A stretch of 64,000 bases of DNA from Candidatus Babelota bacterium (GTDB taxonomy: Bacteria > Babelota > Babeliae > Babelales > Vermiphilaceae): assembly GCA_003963225.1 (NCBI GenBank), contig RXKB01000002.1, positions 38,868 to 102,867 of the forward strand, given 5' to 3'. The notes beneath the pieces were generated by a model. The model saw only the letters and a list, made by a program, of their open reading frames with translations. It ran no database searches and was not told the DNA's origin. Positions within the stretch are counted from its first letter, which is position 1. Every line of letters starts with the position of its first letter. The translations under genes and the position numbers were made by a program. Below, in pieces: positions 54,561 to 64,000 of the stretch.

Positions 54561-57032
54561 ATGGAAAAAAAGTACGATTATAAAAAAGCCCAAGAGCTTT
54601 GTAGAGCCAAATGGCTCTCTGAAAAAACCTATCAAACTAATGCAAATGCAGCATTATTATATGCAATAGACACGCCACCGCCCACCGTTTCGGGCACTTT
54701 GCATATTGGCCATGTGTTTTCTTATACACAAACCGATATTATTGCTCGACACAAACGAATGGAAGGAAGGGCTGTTTTTTACCCATTTGGATTTGATGAT
54801 AACGGACTACCCACCGAACGATACGTAGAAAAAAAATGTAATGTGCGCGCACATGAAATGAAAAGAGGTGCTTTTATAGATTTGTGCCTGACTGAATCTG
54901 CAAAAGCGGCAGATACTTTTAAAGATTTATGGCAAAATCTAGGCATTTCAGCAGAATGGGAGCACACATACAGCACTATTTCAGTTGATGCAAGGCGTAT
55001 TTCCCAACAGTCATTTTTAGAATTATACGCCAAAGATTTGGTGTACCGCAGGTACGAACCAGCATTGTACTGCACTGCCTGCCGCACATCAGTCGCTCAA
55101 GCAGAACTTGATGATGCCCAGCTGCCTGCATTTTTTACCACTATCAGTTTTACAGCGGATAATGGTAATCAATTGGATATTAGCACTACCAGGCCAGAAC
55201 TATTGCCAGCGTGCGTTGCATTACTTTTCCATCCAAATGATACGCGCTACACTCATTTATACAAAACATATGCAACAGCCCCGTTGTTTGGCAGCAAAGT
55301 ACCCATTTTGTCTGATGAAAAAGTCGATCCTGAAAAAGGTACCGGCCTTGTTATGGTGTGTACTTTTGGCGATACTACAGATATTGAATGGTACAAAAAA
55401 CATAATTTACCTTACATACAAGCAATTGGCCTTGACGGTAAAATGACTGTGCAAGCAAAACAGTTTGCAGCTCTTTCTGTCAATGCAGCCCGAACTAAAA
55501 TTTTAGAAACATTAGAACAAGAGCACCTTATTAAACAGCAACGCTCACTTGTTCACAATGTTGGCGTGCATGAACGGTGTAAAACACCAGTTGAATACAT
55601 GCTCCTTGCACAGTGGTTTGTGCGTATTTTACCATTCAAAAAAGATTTTATAGCGATTGCAAATACTATTGATTGGAAACCAGCATTTATGAAATCTAGG
55701 TATGTTGATTGGGTAGAACATTTGCAATGGGATTGGTGTATCTCCCGCCAACGCATGTACGGCATTCCTTTCCCGGTATGGCATTGCGCAGATTGCAACA
55801 CGGTATTGCCTGCAACCATGGAACAACTGCCAGTTGATCCACAAGAAATGGCAGCTCCTGCTGTATGCACTGAATGCAAAGGAACTAATATTGTTCCAGA
55901 TCAAGACGTGATGGACACTTGGAACACATCATCATTAACACCATATCTTGTTCATGATTTGTACAACAAGATCTATTCTCCTATTTCTAAAGAAAAATTT
56001 ATACCAATGGCACTTCGTCCCCAGGCACACGATATTATAAGAACATGGGCGTTTGACACTATTGTCAAATCGCTTTTCCACGAACAAAAAGCACCTTGGC
56101 AAGCGATTGTTATTTCGGGTCATGTGTTAAGCGAAAAAAATGAAAAGATCTCTAAATCAAAAGGCAATGAAACTAAAAAGCCAGAAGCTCTTCTTGAAGA
56201 GTTTTGTGCTGATGCTATAAGATACTGGACAGCTTCTGGATCGCTTGGTCATGATGTTGCTTTTTCTGTTGACCAAATAAAACAAGGAAACAGGCTAGTG
56301 ACAAAACTGTGGAATGCATTTTTATTTGCCTACCCACATGTACAAGAAGTAAAACTAAAAGAAAAACCTGTACACCTGGGCATTATTAATGAATGGTTAC
56401 TGCATGAGCTAACTTTAACAGAAAAAGCTTATCACCAAGCGTTAAACGTGTACGAATTTGGTGCTGCATTGCAAGCAGTGGAACAGTTTTTTTGGTCATT
56501 GTATTGTGATAATTATATTGAACTGGTAAAACATAGCCTGTTTAATCCGGACCAATATGATCAATCATTTGTGCAAGGCACCCGTTGGACCTTGTATGCT
56601 GCTGGTTTGCGGCTACTTCAACTATATGCTCCGTATATTCCTTTTGTTACTGAAGCTATTTTTCAAGAACTGTACGCAAAGCAAATGCCCCATGCTTCTG
56701 TGCATCAAACACAATTTGCCACCATCCAAACACCCTATGTTTTTGAAAAAAGTGCAAAACAAACAGGCTATATTATGGATGTGGCAACCAGTATTCGCAA
56801 ATTAAAAACAGGTCAACAGCTTTCACTAAAAACAGCTCTGGTCACTTTAACAATACAATCAGAAAGGACAGATGTTTTAGACACTTGTTTGCAAGAATCT
56901 CTAGTATTAAAAGGAGTAACACAAGCTATTGAACTATGTTTTAAAAAAGGAACTGTGCTAGAAGATACCCAAAACTGTATATATCAAGATCAAGATGGTC
57001 AATGGCACGCTATTGTTTACGTACGACCATAA
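54561..57032 (+). CDS. valS: Valine--tRNA ligase (compact type)
   Basis: 823 residues. HIGH motif in SGTLHIGHV, then PFGFDDNGLPTERYVEKK typical of the shorter ValRS type seen in Rickettsia and archaea. Editing domain about 190-330. KMSKS motif as KISKS in EKNEKISKSKGN. There is a C-terminal anticodon-binding region, but no long C-terminal coiled coil. A CxxC pair (CADC, CTEC) sits near residues 418-445. Start at the ATG at 54561. Confidence 0.93.
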   Translation: MEKKYDYKKAQELCRAKWLSEKTYQTNANAALLYAIDTPPPTVSGTLHIGHVFSYTQTDIIARHKRMEGRAVFYPFGFDDNGLPTERYVEKKCNVRAHEMKRGAFIDLCLTESAKAADTFKDLWQNLGISAEWEHTYSTISVDARRISQQSFLELYAKDLVYRRYEPALYCTACRTSVAQAELDDAQLPAFFTTISFTADNGNQLDISTTRPELLPACVALLFHPNDTRYTHLYKTYATAPLFGSKVPILSDEKVDPEKGTGLVMVCTFGDTTDIEWYKKHNLPYIQAIGLDGKMTVQAKQFAALSVNAARTKILETLEQEHLIKQQRSLVHNVGVHERCKTPVEYMLLAQWFVRILPFKKDFIAIANTIDWKPAFMKSRYVDWVEHLQWDWCISRQRMYGIPFPVWHCADCNTVLPATMEQLPVDPQEMAAPAVCTECKGTNIVPDQDVMDTWNTSSLTPYLVHDLYNKIYSPISKEKFIPMALRPQAHDIIRTWAFDTIVKSLFHEQKAPWQAIVISGHVLSEKNEKISKSKGNETKKPEALLEEFCADAIRYWTASGSLGHDVAFSVDQIKQGNRLVTKLWNAFLFAYPHVQEVKLKEKPVHLGIINEWLLHELTLTEKAYHQALNVYEFGAALQAVEQFFWSLYCDNYIELVKHSLFNPDQYDQSFVQGTRWTLYAAGLRLLQLYAPYIPFVTEAIFQELYAKQMPHASVHQTQFATIQTPYVFEKSAKQTGYIMDVATSIRKLKTGQQLSLKTALVTLTIQSERTDVLDTCLQESLVLKGVTQAIELCFKKGTVLEDTQNCIYQDQDGQWHAIVYVRP

Positions 57033-57109
57033 TATAAAGTATAAAACTTGATGAAAGATAAAAAACAAGTATTATAAAAAGTGCATCTGTATATGTTTTT
57101 TAGGCAAAA

Positions 57110-57574
57110 GTGCAAATGGTAAATATACAAAATAATCAATCAATAGTTATCAACCAAGATTGGCTACACAAAATAGCTACCCAGACAGTTCGTTTTTTGG
57201 ATTATCAACAATTTGATCTGTCTATTGTGCTGGTTAACAATGAAGAAATGCAGACATACAACAAGCAGTTTAGAGGAATTGATAAACCTACCGATGTGCT
57301 TTCTTTTCCTTTTTTTGCAGATGCACAACCAGGCAAAAAGCTAAAGCCCACATGCAAAGACGAATATGTATTGGGCGATATTATTATAGCCCCTTTGTAT
57401 ATTCAAGAACATTTAGAAGAACGCCAAGATACGTTTGAGCATAGAATAATGGTCCTTTTGGTGCACAGCATCTGCCATCTTTTGGGGTACGATCATATAG
57501 AAGATAACGATTTTGCGCTCATGGACAAAGAAGAAAAAAGAATATTGGCTCATCTTGAAAGTGTTATGGAATGA
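57110..57574 (+). CDS. ybeY: Endoribonuclease YbeY
   Basis: 154 residues. The metal site H119-x3-H123-x5-H129 is intact in HSICHLLGYDH, preceded by TDVLSFPFF and VLGDIIIA. YbeY takes part in 16S rRNA 3' end processing and ribosome quality control. The GTG at 57110 with TAGG five bases upstream is taken; an ATG at 57116 is possible. Its stop overlaps the next gene (ATGA). Confidence 0.93.
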   Translation: MQMVNIQNNQSIVINQDWLHKIATQTVRFLDYQQFDLSIVLVNNEEMQTYNKQFRGIDKPTDVLSFPFFADAQPGKKLKPTCKDEYVLGDIIIAPLYIQEHLEERQDTFEHRIMVLLVHSICHLLGYDHIEDNDFALMDKEEKRILAHLESVME

Positions 57575-60141
57575 AAAATACATATGGCATAGCACTGTAT
57601 TTATTTTTTAGTATGCATATTTCTTTTTGCATGGAAGATATGGCCCGATATTATGAAGATTTTGAAAAATATACTATTGAAGTGCAAAAAATATACCAAG
57701 AGAGTAAAAATTTACCTGAAGATGCGGACAGACTACAAATAGCAAGTCTTGTATTAGATTTTTATGAAGCACAAAAAGAAAAATCTGCTTATGCGGATCA
57801 TGCATTTTTCTTTAAGCAATTTGAATCTCTAAAAGAGGCTAGTGAGAAAATTAAGAAACATAATACAAATAAGTCAAACAGTTTAAATAATATGTATTTT
57901 GTAGAAGATGCTTTAGACGAAGATGATATTTATATAAAAAAAAACGATGTTTCTGTAAAAACAATAGATGAAACAAATATAATAAATGAAATAAATATAA
58001 TAAATGAAAAAATTGAAAATATTTTTCAAGTAAATAACGATATTTCTGTAATATCCAAAAAAATTCACACAGGTATAAATTTATTAAATATGCATTCGCA
58101 AATAAATTTTTTTAAAAATACAAAACTTGACACCAAAGAACAAAACGGCAGCTTACTTGATAAAATAAAATATACAAAAGAGCTTTTAGAAGCTATTGAC
58201 AAAATGATGGTAACTTTAAAGGAAGAAAGGACAATTGATGATCAAAGAATCACTTTATGGAGCAACGAACTTCGTTCATGTACAAATAAATTCAATGTTG
58301 CTGTAAAAGCGATGGCCCAAACGCCCATACATTTAAATATTTTTGATATATTACTACCTGAAGCTGATTTCAAAAAAATTTGTAAAAAAGCTGAGGAAGA
58401 TAAAAATTGTACTGTTATATATTCATGGGAAGATTTTTGTGCTTGGAAAACTAAAGAAGAAAAAAAACATACTGAACAAAAAAAAGATAACTTTGAGGAT
58501 CATATTAATGAATATATACGCAATAAAATTAAACAGTTTCAGGTACAAAAAGATGCACATTTTAACTTTTTTCGAGAGTTTATACTGCAATTTAATGTAT
58601 ATTTAGTTAATAATGAATATTTTGAAAAAAAGTATGAAAAATTTTCACATTATGCCAATATTATAATAAACTCCCACAGAAACACATTGCTTTTGCTCTC
58701 AGAAGATGTACAACAACTTTGCATTAATAAATTATTGAAAAGTGTAGGTTTTTTGTTTGTAAAAGGTATACATTTTATTCATGATATTGCAATATTGCCA
58801 TTTGATGAGTTGTTATTTTTAGGATCTGTATTTTTTGATCACCCACAAGTCAATAGTAGCATTATGCCAAATGGCTATATAATGGATTATATAAATAATG
58901 CTAATTCTAAAACAATAAATCCTCTTGAACTTATCAACAGACATATTAAAACGTATAGGGAATTGAAAAAAAATTGCTACCCAACATCTGAAGATATATC
59001 ACTAAATCAAAAGACTGTATTACATGTGCTTGCACGTATTCTTTTACAGGATACAAGAATTGCAAATGAAGATTTTTTACTTATACAAAAGATCTTATTA
59101 GAAAGTAGCGAAAAAAATCAACATATTGCTTTAGCTTCAGTGTATGGTTTTTGCAAATTTATTAACCAAGAAAACTTTGAAAAAACGGTAACATTATTAC
59201 CCAAGACTCAGGGACAATTTCAATCATTTTTTGCTGAATGGCACTCAACATTCACATGTAATTTTGATTCAACAAAGACTGATTTTAAATATTATTATTA
59301 TGCAGCAATGGAAAAAATATGTGAAAAAAATCATTTTGTGTATAAATGCTTCAGAGATCTATTAGATTTACCTGACAAAGAACTAGTCTTAGCCAATCCT
59401 GTTGTTCTTTATTCCAATTCCAAAAAACCGAATGAGTTTTTATTGGACTACATAAAAAATGTAATCAAAACAAGTGAAATAATTAAAAAAAATAATGAAA
59501 ATTTAATGCCTTTTTTCAAAGGAGCAAGAAAATTATGGGAAACAGAAGAATCAATAATGAATTTTAATAAAAAAACTCCTAAACTACCTTTAGAAACAAT
59601 TCTATACGCCTACCGTATTTTAATGGGTGGCTTATACGAGCTTTCAATTGCATTTCCTAGCATTTTGTGTCCTAAATCCGCTGAACTACCAGAGTTTGCC
59701 AAAAAATATAAACAGGCATACAACGACTTAAATCGTTTACAACATATTTCTGACGATCATAAAAATCAATTACCTAACAAAATTTTACATTTCATGTTTA
59801 TAAACTGGTGGGAGCAACTATATGTACCAACCGAACATGAAACATTTGACGATTATCTTACAAAAGAAAAAAGCTTACTTGAACAAGCAAAAAAGATAAA
59901 TCTTGATAAATATCAAGTAGGTCGTGAATGCAAGAAAACTTATTTGATAAAGCAATCATTAAAAGTAGCTCAAAAAATCGTAGCAGGGTTGCAAGAGTAT
60001 TATATATTACCTAGCGCATCACCTGAAGATCAAAAAAAATTCAAAGATTCACGGGATACTTATGTTTTAAAGACCTTGGAGATGAAGCAACGTGGCGAAA
60101 GTTACACCTTACAACAAATTATTATAAATAATATACTTTAA
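57571..60141 (+). CDS. Large secreted helical protein of unknown function
   Basis: 856 residues with a signal peptide (YGIALYLFFSMHISFCM). The body is almost entirely charged helix, rich in Lys, Glu, Asn and Ile, with likely coiled coils around 130-170 and 190-250. A tandem NIINEIN-IINEKI repeat lies near 135-150. It is coupled to ybeY and starts a run of three exported proteins. The function is unknown; at this size a host-directed or surface role is plausible but unproven. Confidence 0.65.
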   Translation: MKNTYGIALYLFFSMHISFCMEDMARYYEDFEKYTIEVQKIYQESKNLPEDADRLQIASLVLDFYEAQKEKSAYADHAFFFKQFESLKEASEKIKKHNTNKSNSLNNMYFVEDALDEDDIYIKKNDVSVKTIDETNIINEINIINEKIENIFQVNNDISVISKKIHTGINLLNMHSQINFFKNTKLDTKEQNGSLLDKIKYTKELLEAIDKMMVTLKEERTIDDQRITLWSNELRSCTNKFNVAVKAMAQTPIHLNIFDILLPEADFKKICKKAEEDKNCTVIYSWEDFCAWKTKEEKKHTEQKKDNFEDHINEYIRNKIKQFQVQKDAHFNFFREFILQFNVYLVNNEYFEKKYEKFSHYANIIINSHRNTLLLLSEDVQQLCINKLLKSVGFLFVKGIHFIHDIAILPFDELLFLGSVFFDHPQVNSSIMPNGYIMDYINNANSKTINPLELINRHIKTYRELKKNCYPTSEDISLNQKTVLHVLARILLQDTRIANEDFLLIQKILLESSEKNQHIALASVYGFCKFINQENFEKTVTLLPKTQGQFQSFFAEWHSTFTCNFDSTKTDFKYYYYAAMEKICEKNHFVYKCFRDLLDLPDKELVLANPVVLYSNSKKPNEFLLDYIKNVIKTSEIIKKNNENLMPFFKGARKLWETEESIMNFNKKTPKLPLETILYAYRILMGGLYELSIAFPSILCPKSAELPEFAKKYKQAYNDLNRLQHISDDHKNQLPNKILHFMFINWWEQLYVPTEHETFDDYLTKEKSLLEQAKKINLDKYQVGRECKKTYLIKQSLKVAQKIVAGLQEYYILPSASPEDQKKFKDSRDTYVLKTLEMKQRGESYTLQQIIINNIL

Positions 60142-60149
60142 GGATATTG

Positions 60150-60527
60150 ATGTTAAACAAAAATAAACTTCTCTTTTTTTTACTAATTATTGGCTACCAA
60201 AATATAACTTTCGGAGCTTTTCCTGCGTGGTTTACTGCTTTACTAAAAAGATTAGAAAATACAACTATAGCAGATGCTTCATCCATAACATTAAATTTTG
60301 CTCAATTAGGAATAATGTTTCCTTATTTTAAAAATTTATTGGAGGATCGAAAACAAAAAGAAATGAATAATTTACAAATTGCTAGTCAGATTCTACAGCT
60401 TGTAAACGGTATAAATACAGTAGTTGTAAATCCAAATTTCAAAAATGCAACCTTAGTTGATAAATATATATGTTACAGATTAGCATTAAGAGACCCTAAA
60501 GTCCCTTTTAAAACGTTTACGATTTAA
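60150..60527 (+). CDS. Small secreted/membrane protein of unknown function
   Basis: 125 residues with signal segment (KLLFFLLIIGYQNITFG), then a helix-forming domain with Leu/Ile (ASSITLNFAQLGIMFPYF). The ATG at 60150 follows AAGGA. It is eight bases after the 856-residue gene, so part of the same operon. Confidence 0.55.
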   Translation: MLNKNKLLFFLLIIGYQNITFGAFPAWFTALLKRLENTTIADASSITLNFAQLGIMFPYFKNLLEDRKQKEMNNLQIASQILQLVNGINTVVVNPNFKNATLVDKYICYRLALRDPKVPFKTFTI

Positions 60528-60544
60528 TTTAAAAAAGATACGTA

Positions 60545-60955
60545 ATGATTACAAAAAAATATGTCTTACCCATTTTTTTATTTTTTTACATAGTACATCC
60601 AACTGCAACACAAGCAATGCCGTTGCCGCTTATGGTACAAAAAATGTTAGTTTTTGGGACGTTTGTCACACCTATAGTAGGGTATTTGAATAAAAAATTA
60701 CCAAAATCATTAAAACGTAAAAATAGAACTGCAAAAAATTTGAAAAAAAAGTATAAACAAGAATGGGTAGATTTTCACTGTGAACTATTCAAAACATTAC
60801 ACAATGACCAAAAAAAGAATATATTGGCATATGTAACTCAATTAAACACAATAAATAAATCAGCAGCGCGTGCTGCAGAAAAAAACTATTTGACGGTCGC
60901 ATATATCGCTTTAATGCGTCCTCAAAAAAACCCTTTTGTTTATAATAGTATGTAG
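60545..60955 (+). CDS. Small secreted basic protein of unknown function
   Basis: 136 residues with a hydrophobic N-terminus (YVLPIFLFFYIVHPTATQA) and a very basic middle (KKLPKSLKRKNRTAKNLKKK). Convergent with ruvA, with only seven bases between the stops and no terminator visible. Confidence 0.55.
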   Translation: MITKKYVLPIFLFFYIVHPTATQAMPLPLMVQKMLVFGTFVTPIVGYLNKKLPKSLKRKNRTAKNLKKKYKQEWVDFHCELFKTLHNDQKKNILAYVTQLNTINKSAARAAEKNYLTVAYIALMRPQKNPFVYNSM

Positions 60956-60962
60956 TTTTAAA

Positions 60963-61550
60963 TTACGGTTGCTTAGTAAGAGTCTGCAAAGCATAACGCA
61001 GCTGTTGATCAAATGACAACAGCTGCTGATCAGTTGGTAAAGTAGCAATTGCCTGTTTAACTTCTTGTTGAGTATACCCAAGAGAAATAAGAGCTTGCTG
61101 AACTTCCAACCATACAGCAGTAGTCTGATTGCTCAAACTGTGTGTTTCTAAAAAATCTCGCGCTTTATCTTTTAACAATACTGCTAATGATTCAGCTTTT
61201 TTGATGCCAATACCAGGTACTTGTGCAATCACTTGTATATCCTGTTTTGCAATCGCACTTACCAGTTGCTGTATACCTAAAGTACCGATAGCTGCAAGAG
61301 CAATTTTAGGTCCAATACCAGAGCAGCTTAACAAGAGCGCAAAAAATTTTCTTTCTATTATAGTTTCAAACCCAAAAAGCGTCGGACCATTTTCTTGATG
61401 CCAATACAAATGAGTATAGAAGGTAATAAAACTTTGCAAGGTGTATATTTGCGATTGAGGCACAACAATACAAAGCCCTATCCCGTTTATAGCAACGGTG
61501 AGCTCACTTTTTTCAATATGAACAATTTGGCCAGATACACGTTCAAGCAT
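60963..61550 (-). CDS. ruvA: Holliday junction branch migration protein RuvA
   Basis: 195 residues. Domain I (about 1-62) is an OB fold that starts MLERVSGQIV. Two helix-hairpin-helix motifs follow (LLSCSGIGPKIALAAI and IAQVPGIGIKKAESLA), then a flexible linker and a C-terminal domain III with LISLGYTQQEVKQAI. RuvA binds four-way junctions and loads RuvB. The ATG at 61550 is used; a GTG at 61556 is possible. Confidence 0.95.
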   Translation of the reverse strand: MLERVSGQIVHIEKSELTVAINGIGLCIVVPQSQIYTLQSFITFYTHLYWHQENGPTLFGFETIIERKFFALLLSCSGIGPKIALAAIGTLGIQQLVSAIAKQDIQVIAQVPGIGIKKAESLAVLLKDKARDFLETHSLSNQTTAVWLEVQQALISLGYTQQEVKQAIATLPTDQQLLSFDQQLRYALQTLTKQP

Positions 61551-61629
61551 ATGCACTACTATTTTTTAATAAATATTAAAGCTAATCTTAACTTCTTTGC
61601 TTTAAAACAACAAGTGTGCTGATTAAAAT

Positions 61630-61658
61630 TTGACAATTGAACTGTTATTCTGTACGAT
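61630..61658 (+). promoter_or_regulatory. Promoter of tRNA-Gly
   Basis: Perfect TTGACA (61630-61635), 17-base spacer, TACGAT (61653-61658). The start point would be about 23 bases upstream of the tRNA. Confidence 0.75.
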
Positions 61659-61687
61659 ATTGTGCATGATTAGCTTTTTTAAAGCAT

Positions 61688-61763
61688 GCGGGAATAGCTC
61701 AATTGGTAGAGCGTTGCCTTGCCAAGGCAAAGGTTGCGGGTTCGAGTCCCGTTTCCCGCTCCA
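61688..61763 (+). tRNA. tRNA-Gly (GCC)
   Basis: 76 nt. Acceptor GCGGGAA with TTCCCGC, D arm with GCTCAATTGGTAGAGC, anticodon stem TTGCC/GGCAA with loop TTGCCAA, T loop TTCGAGT. The 3' end reads TCCA, so CCA is encoded. Reads GGC and GGU. Confidence 0.95.
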
Positions 61764-61842
61764 TTTTTTATAAAATAATGTTTCTTGATATATAATATAT
61801 GTTTGCCAAAATGCTTAATTTATGTCTTAAATTATTATCTCA

Positions 61843-61848
61843 TATAAT
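61843..61848 (+). promoter_or_regulatory. -10 box before the jag-mnmE pair
   Basis: A perfect TATAAT lies 33 bases before the jag ATG. No clear -35. Confidence 0.35.
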
Positions 61849-61880
61849 ATATCTTCAAATTTTTAAAAGGTTTTCGTACA

Positions 61881-62573
61881 ATGAAATCACTAATTGAAGA
61901 AGCTTCTACTATTGGAAAAGCAATAGAAAAAGCCTGGGAGCGAGCTGGAAAACCACAATCTTTTTCAATAAAGGTTTTTGAAAACCCAGAATATGGTTTT
62001 TTGGGAATAACTAAGCGATATGGTAAAATTGCGCTTTTTTTTGAAGAAGCGATACTCCATGATCCCATAAAAAAAAATACTACTTCTGCTGGAGATTTTA
62101 AAAAAAATAAATTACCAAAACATCAATTGAAAAATGAAGCCTCCGTTCGACCTAAAGAAAAGCATAAAAAAGAAGCTAGTTCTTTTGAAGGTAAAGAAGA
62201 CACTCAATACATACAGTCTATTGGCTTACAAAATCAAAAAGAAAAAAACTCTAGCATGTTGCCTGGAGAACTTGATCATAAAAAAGAACCCCTAAAAAAA
62301 CAACATCCTCAGTATATTTGGACTAACAGTATGGTTGCTCATGCTAATGGGATTATTAAACAAATGATACATTTAATGGGCCGTCCTGATGTTCATTTTA
62401 CTATACAAAGTGAACATCCTAATTTAAAAGTTATATTTGATGGCCTTTTGGTAAATGAGCCAAAAAAAGAATATGCTTTTTACAAACATTTTGCTCACAT
62501 TATTATTACTTCATTAAGAACTAAGTTTAAAACAGAGTTCAAACATTTAAGGTTAGTTCTTTCACGTGAATAA
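61881..62573 (+). CDS. Jag/KhpB-like RNA-binding protein
   Basis: 230 residues. The N-terminal 55 match the Jag-N domain (AIEKAWERAG and FENPEYGFLGITKRYGKIAL). A Lys/Glu/Gln-rich linker (about 60-150) leads into a C-terminal domain (about 155-230) where Jag proteins have KH and R3H RNA-binding folds. The order jag then mnmE is widely conserved in bacteria, which supports the call. The C-terminal domain is poorly recognisable. Confidence 0.75.
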   Translation: MKSLIEEASTIGKAIEKAWERAGKPQSFSIKVFENPEYGFLGITKRYGKIALFFEEAILHDPIKKNTTSAGDFKKNKLPKHQLKNEASVRPKEKHKKEASSFEGKEDTQYIQSIGLQNQKEKNSSMLPGELDHKKEPLKKQHPQYIWTNSMVAHANGIIKQMIHLMGRPDVHFTIQSEHPNLKVIFDGLLVNEPKKEYAFYKHFAHIIITSLRTKFKTEFKHLRLVLSRE

Positions 62574-63936
62574 TCTGTATAGCTGTTCGATTATCGTTGC
62601 TCAATGCACTCCTAATGGACAAGGAGCATTAGCACTAGTAAGGCTAACTGGTGATAGGGTTTTTGAGTTAGTTGATAACATGTGCGTACTACCAGCAAAA
62701 AAGAAAATTACCAACTTGCCTACCCACAGTGTTCAATACGGCACAGTGGTTGATATTAATAATGAACCAATTGATCATGTTCTTTTTTTTAAAATGGATG
62801 CACCCCATACTTTTACAGGTCTTGATACAGTTGAAATAACTTGTCATAATAACATTTTTATTGTAAATGCACTTATTGAAAACGCAATCAATCATGGTGC
62901 CAGAATTGCAGAACCAGGAGAGTTTACCAAACTTGCTTTTTTAAATAAAAAGATAGACTTAGTACAAGCTGAAAGTATTGACGAATTAATTCACGCAACT
63001 TCATTAGCGCACGCAAAAAGCGCGTTAAAACAGCTGGAAGGAAGTTTTTCTGCGTCGATTGATAATCTTGAGCAACAATTATTACACCTGCTTACCTTAT
63101 GTGCTGCAAGCTTTGAATTTATAGAAGAAGAAAATATTGATTTTACACAAACTATACAAAAACAGCTTAGCTCGATTATAGAAGATATTGCACGTATAGA
63201 AAAAAATTTTGATGCTCAAATACAGTTAAAAGAAGGTTTTAAGATTGCATTTATTGGTTGTGTAAATGCAGGAAAATCATCTCTTTTTAATGCAATGCTT
63301 GAAAAAAAACGCGCAATAGTTAATGAAAAAGCAGGGACTACACGTGATACAATCGAGGCTACGATAAGTAAAAATGGCTATTACTGGACATTAATTGATA
63401 CCGCTGGTTTACGAACTACCCATGATGTTATTGAACAAGAAGGTATTAGTAAATCACTTGAACAAGCAATACTAGCAGATGTATTATTACTTGTTTATGA
63501 TAGTAGTCGCGTACTTTCAACTGAAGAAGAAATGTTTTACAACAAACTAATTGAAACACACGAAGCAAAGATTATTAAAGTATATAATAAAAATGACCAA
63601 GAAATACCTTTTTCTTATTTAGATGGTATAGGGTGCTCTGCTTTATATAATAAAGGCATCGATGAACTGACAACAGCAATTAACAAAAAAATTAATGCAT
63701 TAACTCAAAAAAACGAATTGCCATTTTTAGTTAATAAAAGACATATACTTTTATTGCAAACAGTAAAAGCAAAAATTGCTGACGTTGTATTACTTTGTAA
63801 TAAAGAAAAAATTGCTTATGAGCTTGTTTCTTGTCAATTGCATGATATACTCGTTCAGTTATCTGAATTTTCAGGTAATACAATAAACGAAAAAATAATG
63901 GATCGCGTTTTTGAGACCTTTTGTGTAGGCAAGTAG
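62566..63936 (+). CDS. mnmE: tRNA modification GTPase MnmE
   Basis: 456 residues. An N-terminal domain with GQGALALVRLTG and EPGEFTKLAFLNKKIDL, then an inserted G domain with G1 GCVNAGKSSL, G2 GTTRDT, G3 DTAGLR and G4 NKND. The C-terminal helix ends FCVGK, the family FCIGK with the catalytic Cys. With MnmG it modifies the wobble uridine of several tRNAs. The start is a GTG overlapping jag by eight bases. Confidence 0.95.
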   Translation: MNNLYSCSIIVAQCTPNGQGALALVRLTGDRVFELVDNMCVLPAKKKITNLPTHSVQYGTVVDINNEPIDHVLFFKMDAPHTFTGLDTVEITCHNNIFIVNALIENAINHGARIAEPGEFTKLAFLNKKIDLVQAESIDELIHATSLAHAKSALKQLEGSFSASIDNLEQQLLHLLTLCAASFEFIEEENIDFTQTIQKQLSSIIEDIARIEKNFDAQIQLKEGFKIAFIGCVNAGKSSLFNAMLEKKRAIVNEKAGTTRDTIEATISKNGYYWTLIDTAGLRTTHDVIEQEGISKSLEQAILADVLLLVYDSSRVLSTEEEMFYNKLIETHEAKIIKVYNKNDQEIPFSYLDGIGCSALYNKGIDELTTAINKKINALTQKNELPFLVNKRHILLLQTVKAKIADVVLLCNKEKIAYELVSCQLHDILVQLSEFSGNTINEKIMDRVFETFCVGK

Positions 63937-63952
63937 TTTTAGGGGCAAGGTT

Positions 63953-64000
63953 GTGAAGAAAATTGTTATTTTTACATGCATCGGTGGCCATAATAGCGTA
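63953..64000 (+). CDS. Start of a possible glycosyltransferase, partial
   Basis: Sixteen codons, MKKIVIFTCIGGHNSV. The IFTxxGGHNS start resembles MurG/UgtP-type GT28 family enzymes (G-G-H-N). The GTG follows GGGGCAAGG. Too short for a firm call. Confidence 0.4.
   Translation, partial: MKKIVIFTCIGGHNSV

Noticed and set aside
57413..57595. Minus-strand frame over the ybeY metal site
   Set aside because: Shadow of ybeY.

Overview
The window is AT-rich, gene-dense bacterial chromosome using the standard code. It carries scattered single-copy housekeeping genes embedded in a very large number of unrecognised genes that begin with signal peptides. The small core functions, ankyrin and TPR proteins, lysine-rich secreted proteins, lone or split versions of familiar operons and absence of mobile elements fit a reduced-genome, host-associated bacterium. 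The pattern resembles the Dependentiae (TM6) group. That assignment is inference from gene style, since no rRNA is present.

Layout. 1-3457 (minus): pgsA (partial), tRNA-Met, secD, tRNA-Leu, a secreted coiled-coil protein. 3488-7825 (minus): a serS operon with a DUF58 gene, a small membrane partner, hemW and a flavin split-barrel protein; an inverted repeat overlaps its likely promoter. 7996-13323 (minus): secreted unknowns around nfo and a phosphomannomutase/phosphoglucomutase. 13587-16704 (plus): an OMP decarboxylase with a signal-peptide-like N-terminus, and a K+-dependent-type membrane pyrophosphatase. 16769-22935 (minus): secreted unknowns, a secreted beta-solenoid repeat protein, two adjacent Lnt-like acyltransferases and an ankyrin protein. 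23129-25189 (plus): three tandem paralogous secreted proteins, then initiator tRNA. 25453-31557 (plus): small membrane paralogs, a broken duplicate and an intact copy of a DUF721/DciA gene, a TPR protein and murG. 31628-36297 (minus): a secreted protein, decayed relatives of it, and a class A PBP.

36639-41948: small membrane proteins, rnpB (overlapped by coding sequence at both ends), a PASTA protein, a HAD protein with an altered motif, secreted proteins and a SemiSWEET-like transporter. 41986-44332 (minus): membrane protein, uppS, gpsA as an overlapping operon. 44571-47933: unknown membrane and secreted proteins. 48142-51829 (plus): a type II secretion/pseudopilus block (gspF, G, H-, I- and J-like). 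51929-61550: a secreted protein, a queuosine-precursor transporter, valS, ybeY, a huge secreted protein, two small ones and ruvA. 61688-64000 (plus): tRNA-Gly, a jag-like gene, mnmE and the start of a possible glycosyltransferase.

Together the genes describe a cell that keeps Sec and type II-like export, lipoprotein acylation, polyprenyl-phosphate and peptidoglycan polymerisation, and nutrient uptake. Much of its remaining coding capacity goes to exported proteins of unknown function, several expanding or decaying as paralog families.
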